DNA of 60,247 bases from Catellatospora bangladeshensis. Its GTDB lineage: Bacteria; Actinomycetota; Actinomycetes; Mycobacteriales; Micromonosporaceae. The stretch's first letter is position 1; every line of letters starts with the position of its first letter. Below are positions 25,995-34,227 of this stretch, in pieces. The position numbers and the translations under genes are program-made. Where the stretch lies: assembly GCF_016862575.1 (NCBI RefSeq), contig NZ_BONF01000049.1, positions 1-60,247 on the forward strand, given 5' to 3'. The notes beneath the pieces are model-generated. The model was not told the DNA's origin. It was given only the letters and a program-made list of their open reading frames with translations, and made no database searches.

Positions 25995-26043
25995 GCGGCC
26001 GCTCCCGAACGGCCCGTCACGGCGGTGCGGGCTGCTGCCACGG

Positions 26044-26787
26044 TCACGAGGTCAGGTCTGCCCGCTCGACGACGGCACGGGCGACCGCCGCCGGGTTCTC
26101 CTGCAACAGGTAATGGCCGCCGGAGACCTCTTCGAAGTCGAGCCGGGTGCAGTAGTCGGCCCAGGACTGCGCCACCGAGCGGTCGATGTCGCGGTCCTCG
26201 GATCCGGCGACGACGAGCAGCGGGATCTTCAGCGGGTCGGCGGCGTACGGGAAGCCCGCCACGGCCGTGTAGTCGGCGCGGATGACGGGCTCCAGCAGGT
26301 CACGGGCGTCCTCGTCCTCGGCGACGGCCGGCTGGGCGTCACCGGACGCGACGAGCTGGGCCCACAGCGTCTCGGACGACTCCGGCAGGTCCGGGTGCAC
26401 CCGGGGCAGGTGCCATGCGCCCTGGCTGACCGCGACCATCAACCGTGCCCGCGACCCCGGCCGCGACGCGGCGCGCGCGAGGATCGCGTACATCAGCCAG
26501 GCGCCCGAACACTGGCCCAGGCCCACCACCTCGGCGGCCGGGTGCCGGGCGGCGACCTCCTCCAGAGCGTCGGCGGCCACGGTGGCCGCCGCGTCGAACT
26601 CCCACTCCACCGGCTCGGCGATCAGCCGCTCGCGTCCCGGCAGCACCAGACCGTAGACGGCCCAGCCGTCCGGGAGGCTGCGGGCGAGGTCACGACCGAC
26701 CGCCGCGCCGCCGCCGACATGCGGGGCGAGAAACAACAACCGCTGTGGTTCGGGATCGGAGCGCAGCGGCTCCCAGGAGATCTGCAT
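26044..26787 (-). CDS. Type II thioesterase with Cys in the nucleophile position
   Basis: This 247-aa protein has the thioesterase fold, with LFLAPHVGGGAAV at the N-terminus, VLPGRERL, VVAGSEDRDID for the acid and SGGHYLLQ for the His. The nucleophile elbow reads GLGQCSGAW, putting Cys93 where type II thioesterases have Ser (G-x-S-x-G). Cys nucleophiles are known in some NRPS thioesterase domains that make strained rings or perform aminolysis, such as those for obafluorin and sulfazecin. Release by cyclisation is therefore worth considering, though inferred. It stands upstream of the normal type II thioesterase on the minus strand, divergent from the A-T-C gene at 27009. Confidence 0.85.
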   Translation of the reverse strand: MQISWEPLRSDPEPQRLLFLAPHVGGGAAVGRDLARSLPDGWAVYGLVLPGRERLIAEPVEWEFDAAATVAADALEEVAARHPAAEVVGLGQCSGAWLMYAILARAASRPGSRARLMVAVSQGAWHLPRVHPDLPESSETLWAQLVASGDAQPAVAEDEDARDLLEPVIRADYTAVAGFPYAADPLKIPLLVVAGSEDRDIDRSVAQSWADYCTRLDFEEVSGGHYLLQENPAAVARAVVERADLTS

Positions 26788-27008
26788 TCCGCTACGACCG
26801 CCAGGCGTACGGGACGGACGGCCGTCTGCCGTGTTGCTTTCGCGGGCCGGAATGGAGATCGCTCATGGTTCACGAGGGTACGGGCTGCGCCCGGACGCCG
26901 CCAGGCCAAGCCTTCCAGCTGCGGCAAGTGATTCAGGTACATGCCTGCGCGCCTTGATATGGTAGGCATTTCCGTGATGCGTAAGCTTCAGCGGGACGGT
27001 GAACGTAA

Positions 27009-29963
27009 ATGACGGGGTTGAGCCAGGGGACCATCCACGGTGCCTTTCGTCACCAAGCCCGGCTGAATCCCGACGCGCCGGCTGTTCTCGACGCCGGCCG
27101 CACACTCACCTACGGGCAGCTCGACGGCCTGTCGGACGACCTCGCCGCCCAGTTGATGCGGGCGGGCATCGCGTCCAAAGGGGACTGTGTTCCGGTCGTG
27201 ATGGGACGCTCGGCGGACCTCGTCGTCACTTTGCTGGCCGTGCTGAAGGCGGGCGCGGCGTACGCGATCCTGGACCCGAACTGGCACCGGACCCGGCTCG
27301 ACGCCGCCGTCCGCAGCCTCGGCGCGCACACGCTCATCGGCACCGGCTGGCCGGACGGGCCGGCGGCCTGGACCCCGGAACCGGCGTGCGGCCTCGACCC
27401 GCCGCCGGACCTGTCCGTGGCGGAGGATCCCGCGACGGTGTTCTTCACCTCCGGGACGACGGGCGACCCCAAGGGGGCCCTCGTGCCGCACGCCGGCACG
27501 GTGCTGCTGTTCGAGAAGTGTGACTTCATGCGCCTCGACGAGACGACGGTGATGCTCTGCGCGGCCGCCCTGCCGTGGGACGCGCTGACCCTGGAGCTGT
27601 GGAGCGTCCTGACTACCGGCGGCAGCGTGCGGCTGCTCGGCGACGGCGCGCTGCTCGACGCCGCCGAACTCCGCGCCGCGATCCGCGACGGCGTGAACAC
27701 GGCCTGGCTGACGGCGAGCATCTTCACCATGCTCGTCGACGAGGACCCCGCATGCTTCGCCGGCCTGCGGCACGTGCTTACCGGCGGCGAGCGCCTGTCC
27801 GTGGCACACGCCCGCCGGTTCCTGGACCGCTACGGCGACACCGTCGCGCTGACCAACGGCTACGGGCCCGCCGAGGCGACGGTCTTCGTCACCACGCACC
27901 AGGTGCGCCCGGCCGACCTGGACAGCGACCTCGGCGTGCCCCTCGGCACGGCGGTGGCGGCCACGACGCTGACCGTGGAGCGGGACGGGCGGCCCGTCGC
28001 GGACGGGGCGGTGGGGGAGCTCGTGGTCTCCGGGCCGCGGGTCGGGCTCGGTTACGTCGGCCGTGACGACGCGGGCGGCTTCAGGCTCGCCACCACGTCC
28101 CGGTCCTACGCCACCGGCGACCTCGTGAGCTGCCGGGACGGGCTCCTCTACTTCCACGGCCGCGCGGACCGCCAACTCAAGATCCGCGGCCACCGCGTCG
28201 ATCCCGGTGAGATCGAGCGCGTCGCGGCCGAGCACGCCGGCGTCGGCACCTGTGCGCTCACCTCGCTCCACGCCGAGGCGTCCGGCCTGGTCCAGAGCCT
28301 CGCGCTGGTCTACACGGGCACGTGCACCGCCGAGGCGCTGCGCGAGCACCTGCGGCGCAGGCTCCCGCCCCAGCTCGTACCGTCGCTGGTGGTCGGGGTG
28401 GCACGCATGCCCCTGACCGCCAACGGGAAGCTCGACGAGGCCGCCGTCGCGGCCCTGCTGGACGCGAACCGTGCGCCGGAGCAGCCGAGCCCCGCCACGG
28501 CCGACCCGGCCTGGGCGGTCTTCCTCGAACTCACCCGCGACCTGCGCTTCAGCGCGCCGCCTGCCGCACACGACACCTGGTGGGGCCTGGGCGGATCCTC
28601 GCTGGATCTGATGCGGCTCGCGATCCGGGCCTCGCGTGAACTCGACCGCGAGGTCCCCGTGCAGCTGCTCGCCGGCCTCGAGTCGATCGGCGAGATCGTC
28701 TCGGCCATCGCCGCCGCGCCGCCGGTCGCGCGTACGGACGACAGGGGCACCGCCGACGTCCGGCTCCTCACCGACGAGCAGGCGGGCTTCCTGCTCCAGC
28801 ACGCGATGGACCAGGACGACGCCGTGCTGAGCCCGATGCTCTGGGAGCTGCGGGGGGAGGTCGACCGGGCGGCGCTGGCCCTCGCGCTGCGCGACGTGCA
28901 GGAGCGGCACCCGGCGCTGCGCTCGCGCTACCTGCTGGAGCCTTCGCCCCGGGCCGTCCCGCTTGCCGGGGGCAGCGTGCCGCTCACCGAGGTGGCGGGG
29001 CCCACCGACGCCATGAGCCGGGTGCTGGACGCGCTGTACGAGCCGCTCGACCTGGAAGCGGGCCTGGTCTGGCGCGCCGCGATCGGCGCCGGGGCCGACG
29101 GTGCCGCGGTGCTCGGCATCGGCGTGCACCACGTGGCGTTCGACGGGTGGTCCGAGTCCGTGCTGGCCCGCGACCTGTCCACCGCGTACGAAGCTCGCGC
29201 GCGGGGACGAGCGCCCGTCTGGGCGACGGCACCGGTGCTGCGGCTGCCTGAGCCCGCCCGCCCCGGCCTCACCGAAGAGTGGGTACGCCATCTGCGGGGC
29301 GCTGCCGAGATCGCCTGGCGAGACGAGCCGAGCGACGCGTGCGCGTTCGAGTGCCCCGACACGGGCCACGTCTCCGCCAGGCGGCTCACCGCCGGGCAGG
29401 CGGCGGCGCTGCGTGAGTGGGCCGCGGCCCGTGGGCAGTCGATCTTCGGGGTGGTCCTCGCGGCCTTCACCCAGGCCCTCGCCGAGCAGGCGGAGCGCGA
29501 CGACTTCCTGGTGGGGCTGCCGACGCGCACCCGGTCGAGTGCCGAGACGGACGTCGTCGACTGCCTCATCAACGTGGTCTGCCTGCGGCCGCCGTCCGGG
29601 CACCTGAGCTGGCCGGAGTACGTCGCCGCGACCGCGGAGGAGCTTCGCTGGTGCCTGCCCCGCAACACGGCCGGGCTGCACGGCATCCGGCTCGCGCTGA
29701 ACCCTCCCCGCACCGGCCGCAACCCGCTCTACCAGGTGATGTTCGCGTACCAGGATCATCCGGCGGCGACGCTGAGCCTCGGCGGCGAGACGGTGTATCA
29801 CCGCGTCACGACCCGGCGCGCCCCCGTGGAGCTGCTGTTGGAGGTCGTCCCCGACGCGGAGGGCGGCCTCGGCCTGGTCGGCAGCCGGCAGTGCGAACAC
29901 GTCGGCGACCGGGTGCTGCAGGCGGTGCTGGACGGCACCGCCGCCCGGCTGGACCGGCTGTGA
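27009..29963 (+). CDS. NRPS protein: adenylation - thiolation - condensation (A-T-C)
   Basis: This 984-aa protein has an A domain (~1-485), T (~495-570) and C (~580-984). Motifs are A3 FFTSGTTGDPKG, A5 NGYGPAEATV, A7 YATGDLV, A8 GRADRQLKIRGHRVDPGE, A10 TANGKLDE, T GLGGSSLDLM and an intact C motif HHVAFDG (His707-708). A hand-aligned pocket of D-A-L-W-L-G-G-V-F is close to codes I associate with valine-type residues; this is a weak prediction. The domain order puts C last. The missing upstream C is probably the C-terminal domain of the PKS protein, and this C domain would feed the A-T protein that follows. Confidence 0.9.
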   Translation: MTGLSQGTIHGAFRHQARLNPDAPAVLDAGRTLTYGQLDGLSDDLAAQLMRAGIASKGDCVPVVMGRSADLVVTLLAVLKAGAAYAILDPNWHRTRLDAAVRSLGAHTLIGTGWPDGPAAWTPEPACGLDPPPDLSVAEDPATVFFTSGTTGDPKGALVPHAGTVLLFEKCDFMRLDETTVMLCAAALPWDALTLELWSVLTTGGSVRLLGDGALLDAAELRAAIRDGVNTAWLTASIFTMLVDEDPACFAGLRHVLTGGERLSVAHARRFLDRYGDTVALTNGYGPAEATVFVTTHQVRPADLDSDLGVPLGTAVAATTLTVERDGRPVADGAVGELVVSGPRVGLGYVGRDDAGGFRLATTSRSYATGDLVSCRDGLLYFHGRADRQLKIRGHRVDPGEIERVAAEHAGVGTCALTSLHAEASGLVQSLALVYTGTCTAEALREHLRRRLPPQLVPSLVVGVARMPLTANGKLDEAAVAALLDANRAPEQPSPATADPAWAVFLELTRDLRFSAPPAAHDTWWGLGGSSLDLMRLAIRASRELDREVPVQLLAGLESIGEIVSAIAAAPPVARTDDRGTADVRLLTDEQAGFLLQHAMDQDDAVLSPMLWELRGEVDRAALALALRDVQERHPALRSRYLLEPSPRAVPLAGGSVPLTEVAGPTDAMSRVLDALYEPLDLEAGLVWRAAIGAGADGAAVLGIGVHHVAFDGWSESVLARDLSTAYEARARGRAPVWATAPVLRLPEPARPGLTEEWVRHLRGAAEIAWRDEPSDACAFECPDTGHVSARRLTAGQAAALREWAAARGQSIFGVVLAAFTQALAEQAERDDFLVGLPTRTRSSAETDVVDCLINVVCLRPPSGHLSWPEYVAATAEELRWCLPRNTAGLHGIRLALNPPRTGRNPLYQVMFAYQDHPAATLSLGGETVYHRVTTRRAPVELLLEVVPDAEGGLGLVGSRQCEHVGDRVLQAVLDGTAARLDRL

Positions 29964-30015
29964 CGGACCGCTGTCGGCAGGCCGGCTTACGACGACATCG
30001 AGTAGGGGAGTTCGT

Positions 30016-31821
30016 GTGTTAGTGGAAGCCGCAGACCAGACGATCACGGCCATGCTGGAGGAGACCTGGCGCACGTCGCCGTCCGCGGTGGCCCTGGCCG
30101 ACGCGCGCCGGTCGCTCGACCGGGCCGAGCTCAGCTCGCGGGTGCGGCAGCTGGCCGCCGAGATCGGCGCCGCCGGCGTGCGGCCCGGGGACATCGTCGC
30201 GGTCTACGTCGAGCGGTCCGTCGAGCTGGTGCTGGCGCAGCTCGCGGTCCTGTTCGCCGGGGCCGCCCACGTCGCGATCGATCCGGACGATCCGCTGTCC
30301 CGCCTCGAGTACATCCTTGACGACTGCGCTCCCGCGCTGGTCGTGTGCAGCCGGTCGCTGCTGGATCGCGTGCCGAAGCAGCACGAGGTCTACGTCATCG
30401 ACGATGCCGAGCGCACGGCGGCGAGCGGGCACGACGGCCCCGCGGTCGATATCAAGGGCTCCGACGGCGCGTATCTGATCTACACCTCGGGCACCACCGG
30501 CGCCCCGAAGGCTTCGCTGATCACCCACGCGGGGCTCAGCTCGCGGCTGCGCTGGCTGCAGGACTTCTGCCCGATGAGCGAGTCCGACGTCGTGCTCTAC
30601 AAGACGGCGTGCGGCTTCGACGTCTCGGTCGCCGAGCTCTACTGGGCGCTGACCGCGGGCGGAAAGCTGTTCTGCGCGCGGCCCGGGGTGCAGCGGGACA
30701 CGGACTACCTGGCCGAGGTGCTCGTCGAGCAGGGCGTGACGATCCTGCACTACGTGCCGTCGCTGCTGGACCTGTTCCTCGCGAGCCGCCCGGCCGACGA
30801 ACGGTACGACTCGGTGCGCTATCTCCTCGCGGGTGGCGAGGCACTGTCGCCGGAGCTGGTCAAGCGGTGGCAGGAACGCAGCACGGGCGAGGTCATCAAC
30901 ATGTACGGGCCGTCGGAGTGCTCGGTGTACACGACGGCCTGGAAGTGCCCGCATCCGCTGGGGGAGCGGCGCGTGCTCATCGGCGAGGCCGTCGCCGAGA
31001 CCGGTCTGTGGGTGCTGGACGCGGACGGCAACCGGGTGGAGGCCCTCGACCAGCCCGGTGAGCTGTATGTGAGCGGCGTCGGGCTGGCCCGCGGCTACCT
31101 GGGCCGGGAGGAGCTCACGAACGCCAGGTTCCACAGCCTCGCCGACCTCAACCCGCAGCTGCCGCCGGTGCGGGTGTACCGGACCGGCGACGTGGTGGCG
31201 TGGGCGGAGCCCGGCCTGCTCGAATACCGCGGCCGGGCCGACCGGCAGCTGAAGGTCCGGGGATACCGGATCGAGCCCGAGGAGATCGAAGCGGCCGTGC
31301 GAGCCGTGCCCGGGGTGGCCCAGTCCGCCGTCGCGGCACGCCGCGGCGACGATGCCGTCGAGCTGCTGCTGTTCATCGTGCCCCAGCGCGGCGGGCCGGA
31401 GATCGAGACAGCGGACCTGCTCGCCTCCGTCCGCGAGGCCGTGCACGACCGGCTCCCCCCGTACATGCAGCCCCGGCGCGTCGTCGTGGTCGACGGGCTG
31501 CCGCTGTCGCCGAACGGCAAGCTCGACGAGGGCGCGCTGCTCGCGCTCGCGCCGGAGGCCGAGGCCGGGCAGCCCGTGACGGCCGACGAGCCCACGTCGC
31601 TGGAACGGGCCTGGTCGACGCTGCTGAACACGCCCGCGACGGCGGATTCCGACTTCTTCCTCGCCGGTGGTGACTCCTTCCTGGCGGTCCGGCTCATGAA
31701 GGAGATCTCGGCCGAGGCCGGGCAGCGGGTGCCGATCAGGCTGCTGTTCACGAACCCCGTCCTGGCCGACTTCCGGCGCGAGCTGGAGCGCTACCTCGCC
31801 GGCACGGCGAGCGGCAGCTGA
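30016..31821 (+). CDS. NRPS protein: adenylation - thiolation (A-T), TTA codon at position 2
   Basis: This 601-aa protein has an A domain (~1-505) and T (~520-595). Motifs are A3 IYTSGTTGAPKASL, A5 NMYGPSECSV, A7 YRTGDVV, A8 GRADRQLKVRGYRIEPEE, A10 SPNGKLDE and T LAGGDSFLAV. A hand-aligned pocket reads roughly D-V-A-H-L-G-M-V-Y, which I cannot assign. The start GTG 30016 has GGGGAG 5 bases upstream, and the second codon is the rare leucine TTA (30019-30021). In Streptomyces this makes translation depend on bldA tRNA. It follows the A-T-C gene by 52 bp and ends the operon at a strong terminator. The upstream C domain of the A-T-C protein would join its residue to the chain. Confidence 0.9.
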   Translation: MLVEAADQTITAMLEETWRTSPSAVALADARRSLDRAELSSRVRQLAAEIGAAGVRPGDIVAVYVERSVELVLAQLAVLFAGAAHVAIDPDDPLSRLEYILDDCAPALVVCSRSLLDRVPKQHEVYVIDDAERTAASGHDGPAVDIKGSDGAYLIYTSGTTGAPKASLITHAGLSSRLRWLQDFCPMSESDVVLYKTACGFDVSVAELYWALTAGGKLFCARPGVQRDTDYLAEVLVEQGVTILHYVPSLLDLFLASRPADERYDSVRYLLAGGEALSPELVKRWQERSTGEVINMYGPSECSVYTTAWKCPHPLGERRVLIGEAVAETGLWVLDADGNRVEALDQPGELYVSGVGLARGYLGREELTNARFHSLADLNPQLPPVRVYRTGDVVAWAEPGLLEYRGRADRQLKVRGYRIEPEEIEAAVRAVPGVAQSAVAARRGDDAVELLLFIVPQRGGPEIETADLLASVREAVHDRLPPYMQPRRVVVVDGLPLSPNGKLDEGALLALAPEAEAGQPVTADEPTSLERAWSTLLNTPATADSDFFLAGGDSFLAVRLMKEISAEAGQRVPIRLLFTNPVLADFRRELERYLAGTASGS

Positions 31822-31836
31822 CGCGGAACTCCTCGG

Positions 31837-31872
31837 CTCCGGGCGGTGACAGCGGGCTGTCACCGCCCGGAG
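31837..31872. terminator. Strong bidirectional terminator hairpin between convergent genes
   Basis: CTCCGGGCGGTGACA and TGTCACCGCCCGGAG form a perfect 15-bp stem around a 6-nt loop. It fills the 52-bp gap between the NRPS A-T gene and the convergent aminotransferase gene, so it can stop transcription from both sides. Confidence 0.8.
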
Positions 31873-31873
31873 G

Positions 31874-32995
31874 TCACCGCCGGGCGGTGAGGAAGTCGTC
31901 GACGCGTTCGAGCGCGGCGGGCAGCGAGCTGCGGCCGAGCCCCACCCGCAGCCGGTTGTCGGTCATGTCGAAGATGGTGCCCGGCAGGAACAGGACGCCC
32001 TTCTCCCGGGCCACGTCCGCGACGAACGCCTCGACCGGGACGGGCAGCCGCAGCCGCGGGAACGCCATGGGACCGGCCTTGGGCGCGGCCCACTCGAACG
32101 CGTCGCTGTGCCCGGCGAAGAAGGACTCCGCGAGCGGAAGATTCGCCAGGATCAGCCGGCGGCTGCGTTCGAGCAGCTGCGGTCCCGCGCGCAGGGCGAT
32201 GAGCGACAGGATCTCGGCCGGTGCGGAGGCGCACACGGTGGTGTAGTCCTTGAGACGGCGGGCCGCCTCGGTGATCGCCTGGTCGCGGGTGGCCAGCCAG
32301 CCGATGCGCAGCCCGGCCAGCCCGTAACCCTTGGACATCACCCCGATGCTGACGGCCTGCTCGTCGAGATCGCAGGCCGCGGGCAGCGTCGTGGCGGGGT
32401 CGTACTCGAGGCCGCGGTAGACCTCGTCCGACACGACGGTGACTCCGGCCTCCCGGGCGAGCGCGAGCAGCTGCTCGAACTCCTGACGGCTCGGCAGCGC
32501 GCCGGTCGGATTGTGCGGGAAGTTGACGAAGATCGCCTTGGTGTCGGGCCGCAGCGCCTGGCGTACGGCGTCGAGGTCGAGCCGCCAGCCGTGCTCGGCG
32601 TCGAGCGCGATCGGCGTGACGCTCGCGCCCAGGGCCGGGGCTATCCGGAACAGCGATTCGAAGGCGGGCCAGACCACCAGCGCGTGATCGCCCGGCTTCA
32701 GCAGCACGTGCGCGAGCAGGAAGAGCGCCTCGGCCGCGCCGCCACCGCAGACGGTGACCTCGCCGACCGCCATGCGTGCGTACTGCTCCACGATCGCCTC
32801 GCGCAGCAGCGGATGCCCGAGCGTGTCCGTGTACCCGAGATCCAGCTCGTCCCACAGCGCCCTCGCCTCGGGGTCGGCGAGCTGCAGCAGCTCCTGCATC
32901 GACAGCCCGTCGACGTCCGAGGCGCACGCGATGTGCTCCACGCCCGCGTCCCACTCGGCGAAGAACTGCTCTACCTTGCAGCGCTCGGGGATCAT
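31874..32995 (-). CDS. PLP-dependent class I/II aminotransferase (VioD/capreomycidine-synthase-like)
   Basis: This 373-aa protein is a fold-type I PLP enzyme. It shows VCGGGAAEALFLLAH for phosphate binding, VNFPHNPTGALPS, VVSDEVYRG with the PLP-pyridine Asp, and the Schiff-base Lys in GVMSKGYGLAGLRIGW. The VNFPHNP segment, MSK-x-YGL-x-GLR and the overall length recall VioD/OrfR-type enzymes that cyclise 3-hydroxyarginine to capreomycidine. Ordinary transaminases and other beta-replacing enzymes share parts of this pattern, so the call is at family level. Its start overlaps the desaturase stop by 4 bp (ATGA), so the two are coupled. With the SyrP-like hydroxylase in the cluster, building an unusual basic amino acid is plausible but unproven. 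Confidence 0.82.
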   Translation of the reverse strand: MIPERCKVEQFFAEWDAGVEHIACASDVDGLSMQELLQLADPEARALWDELDLGYTDTLGHPLLREAIVEQYARMAVGEVTVCGGGAAEALFLLAHVLLKPGDHALVVWPAFESLFRIAPALGASVTPIALDAEHGWRLDLDAVRQALRPDTKAIFVNFPHNPTGALPSRQEFEQLLALAREAGVTVVSDEVYRGLEYDPATTLPAACDLDEQAVSIGVMSKGYGLAGLRIGWLATRDQAITEAARRLKDYTTVCASAPAEILSLIALRAGPQLLERSRRLILANLPLAESFFAGHSDAFEWAAPKAGPMAFPRLRLPVPVEAFVADVAREKGVLFLPGTIFDMTDNRLRVGLGRSSLPAALERVDDFLTARR

Positions 32996-33957
32996 CGTGC
33001 GGCCGTCCGGCTGACGGCGGGCTGTCCCTGGTGCAGCAGCGCCCGGCGGCGGTCCAGGAAGCCGAACATCGCCGGGACCGGGCTGACGATGCGGGGCTGG
33101 GCCGCGAGCCGCTCGCGGTGCCGGGCGTTGACCTCCGGCATCTGCGACCAGTGGGTGGCGGGGCTGAGGTGGTGCTCCTGATGGTAGCCGTCGTTAAAGG
33201 TCAGGCGGTTGTACAGCCTGCCGTAATGGCTGACCGAGTCGGTCAGGCGGGAGTCGGGGTCCGCGCCGTAGTGCCGGTAGTAGTTCTGCACGTTCACCAG
33301 GACCAGCGCGCACGCGAACGCGGGAAGGTAGCAGAACAGCGTCCACTGCCAGGAGATCACCGCGAAGCCGGCCAGCGCGAGGCAGTGCGCGGCCCGGTCG
33401 ATCTGGATCTGGCGCAGCTCGCGCCGCCTGCGGTCGGGCTGGCGGGAGGCAAGGCGCTGCAGGTTCTCCTCGGCGGACCCCACCGCCCAGACGCGGGTGA
33501 CCATGGCCAGCTCGCGGGCACGGTCGGCGAGGGAGCCCAGCGCGCCGCCCACGGCGTAGGGCAGCAGCGGCTGGTGCTCGCCGTCCTTGCCCTTCTGATA
33601 CGTGGACGAGCGGTCGCGCGTCTCGCCGTCGGCGCCCTGCCGGTCGTTGTTGTATCGGTGGTGGTTGCGCACGTGCGTCAGTTCGTACGCCTGCACCGAC
33701 TGGCCGATGTTGACGGAGTTGAGCGTCGACACCGCGGCGTTCAGCCGGTCGCTGACGAACCACGGCACGTGCGTGAACAGGTGCGACACGACGATGATGT
33801 TGTACGCCATCATCATCGTGAGTATCAAACCGAACCCGATCCGAAGTGGAACCGATGCGCCGGACCAGGCGAACGCGGTGAGCACGGTGATTCCGAACTG
33901 CGCCACGCTGAGCCCGAGGAGAAGCGCATCCTTCGGCGTGTTCTTCCAGACCTTCAC
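32992..33957 (-). CDS. Membrane fatty-acid-desaturase-family protein
   Basis: This 321-aa protein has hydrophobic segments near residues 12-60 and again around the middle (VISWQWTLFCYLPAFACALVLV), so it is an integral membrane protein. The three histidine boxes of the di-iron desaturase/hydroxylase superfamily are present: SHLFTH, HVRNHHRYNND and YHQEHH. Such enzymes desaturate or hydroxylate acyl chains or amino-acid derivatives. I chose the GTG at 33957 because GGAGG lies 8 bases upstream; a longer frame exists to 34104 but its added N-terminus looks non-coding. It is the first gene of a two-gene minus-strand unit with the PLP aminotransferase and is divergent from the exporter genes. Confidence 0.78.
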   Translation of the reverse strand: MKVWKNTPKDALLLGLSVAQFGITVLTAFAWSGASVPLRIGFGLILTMMMAYNIIVVSHLFTHVPWFVSDRLNAAVSTLNSVNIGQSVQAYELTHVRNHHRYNNDRQGADGETRDRSSTYQKGKDGEHQPLLPYAVGGALGSLADRARELAMVTRVWAVGSAEENLQRLASRQPDRRRRELRQIQIDRAAHCLALAGFAVISWQWTLFCYLPAFACALVLVNVQNYYRHYGADPDSRLTDSVSHYGRLYNRLTFNDGYHQEHHLSPATHWSQMPEVNARHRERLAAQPRIVSPVPAMFGFLDRRRALLHQGQPAVSRTAAR

Positions 33958-34227
33958 CCGCTGTACCTCCGTGTGCCCCCGCCGGCATCGCCAGGCCGCC
34001 ACTGTCCACAATGGCTTCGTAAGGTTCGTTGGCACCCGACCCCTTGCATGCCTGTCAGCGAGCTGAAGCCGCATCACCCGAGCGTTCATTGTGTGCTGTG
34101 CCAACGGGTTGATCTCGGGTAGCCTACCATCCGGACCACCCGGGTGAGCAGGTCGCGACGACCGAGATGCGAATCCGAGCGATAGGCAGATTCACACGCC
34201 TGGAAACGTCGAGAGGTGCTTTCGCCG

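Noticed and set aside
26988-30194. Open frame of over 1000 codons on the minus strand
   Set aside because: It is the shadow of the A-T-C gene; the plus strand holds all A, T and C motifs and the minus translation is low complexity.
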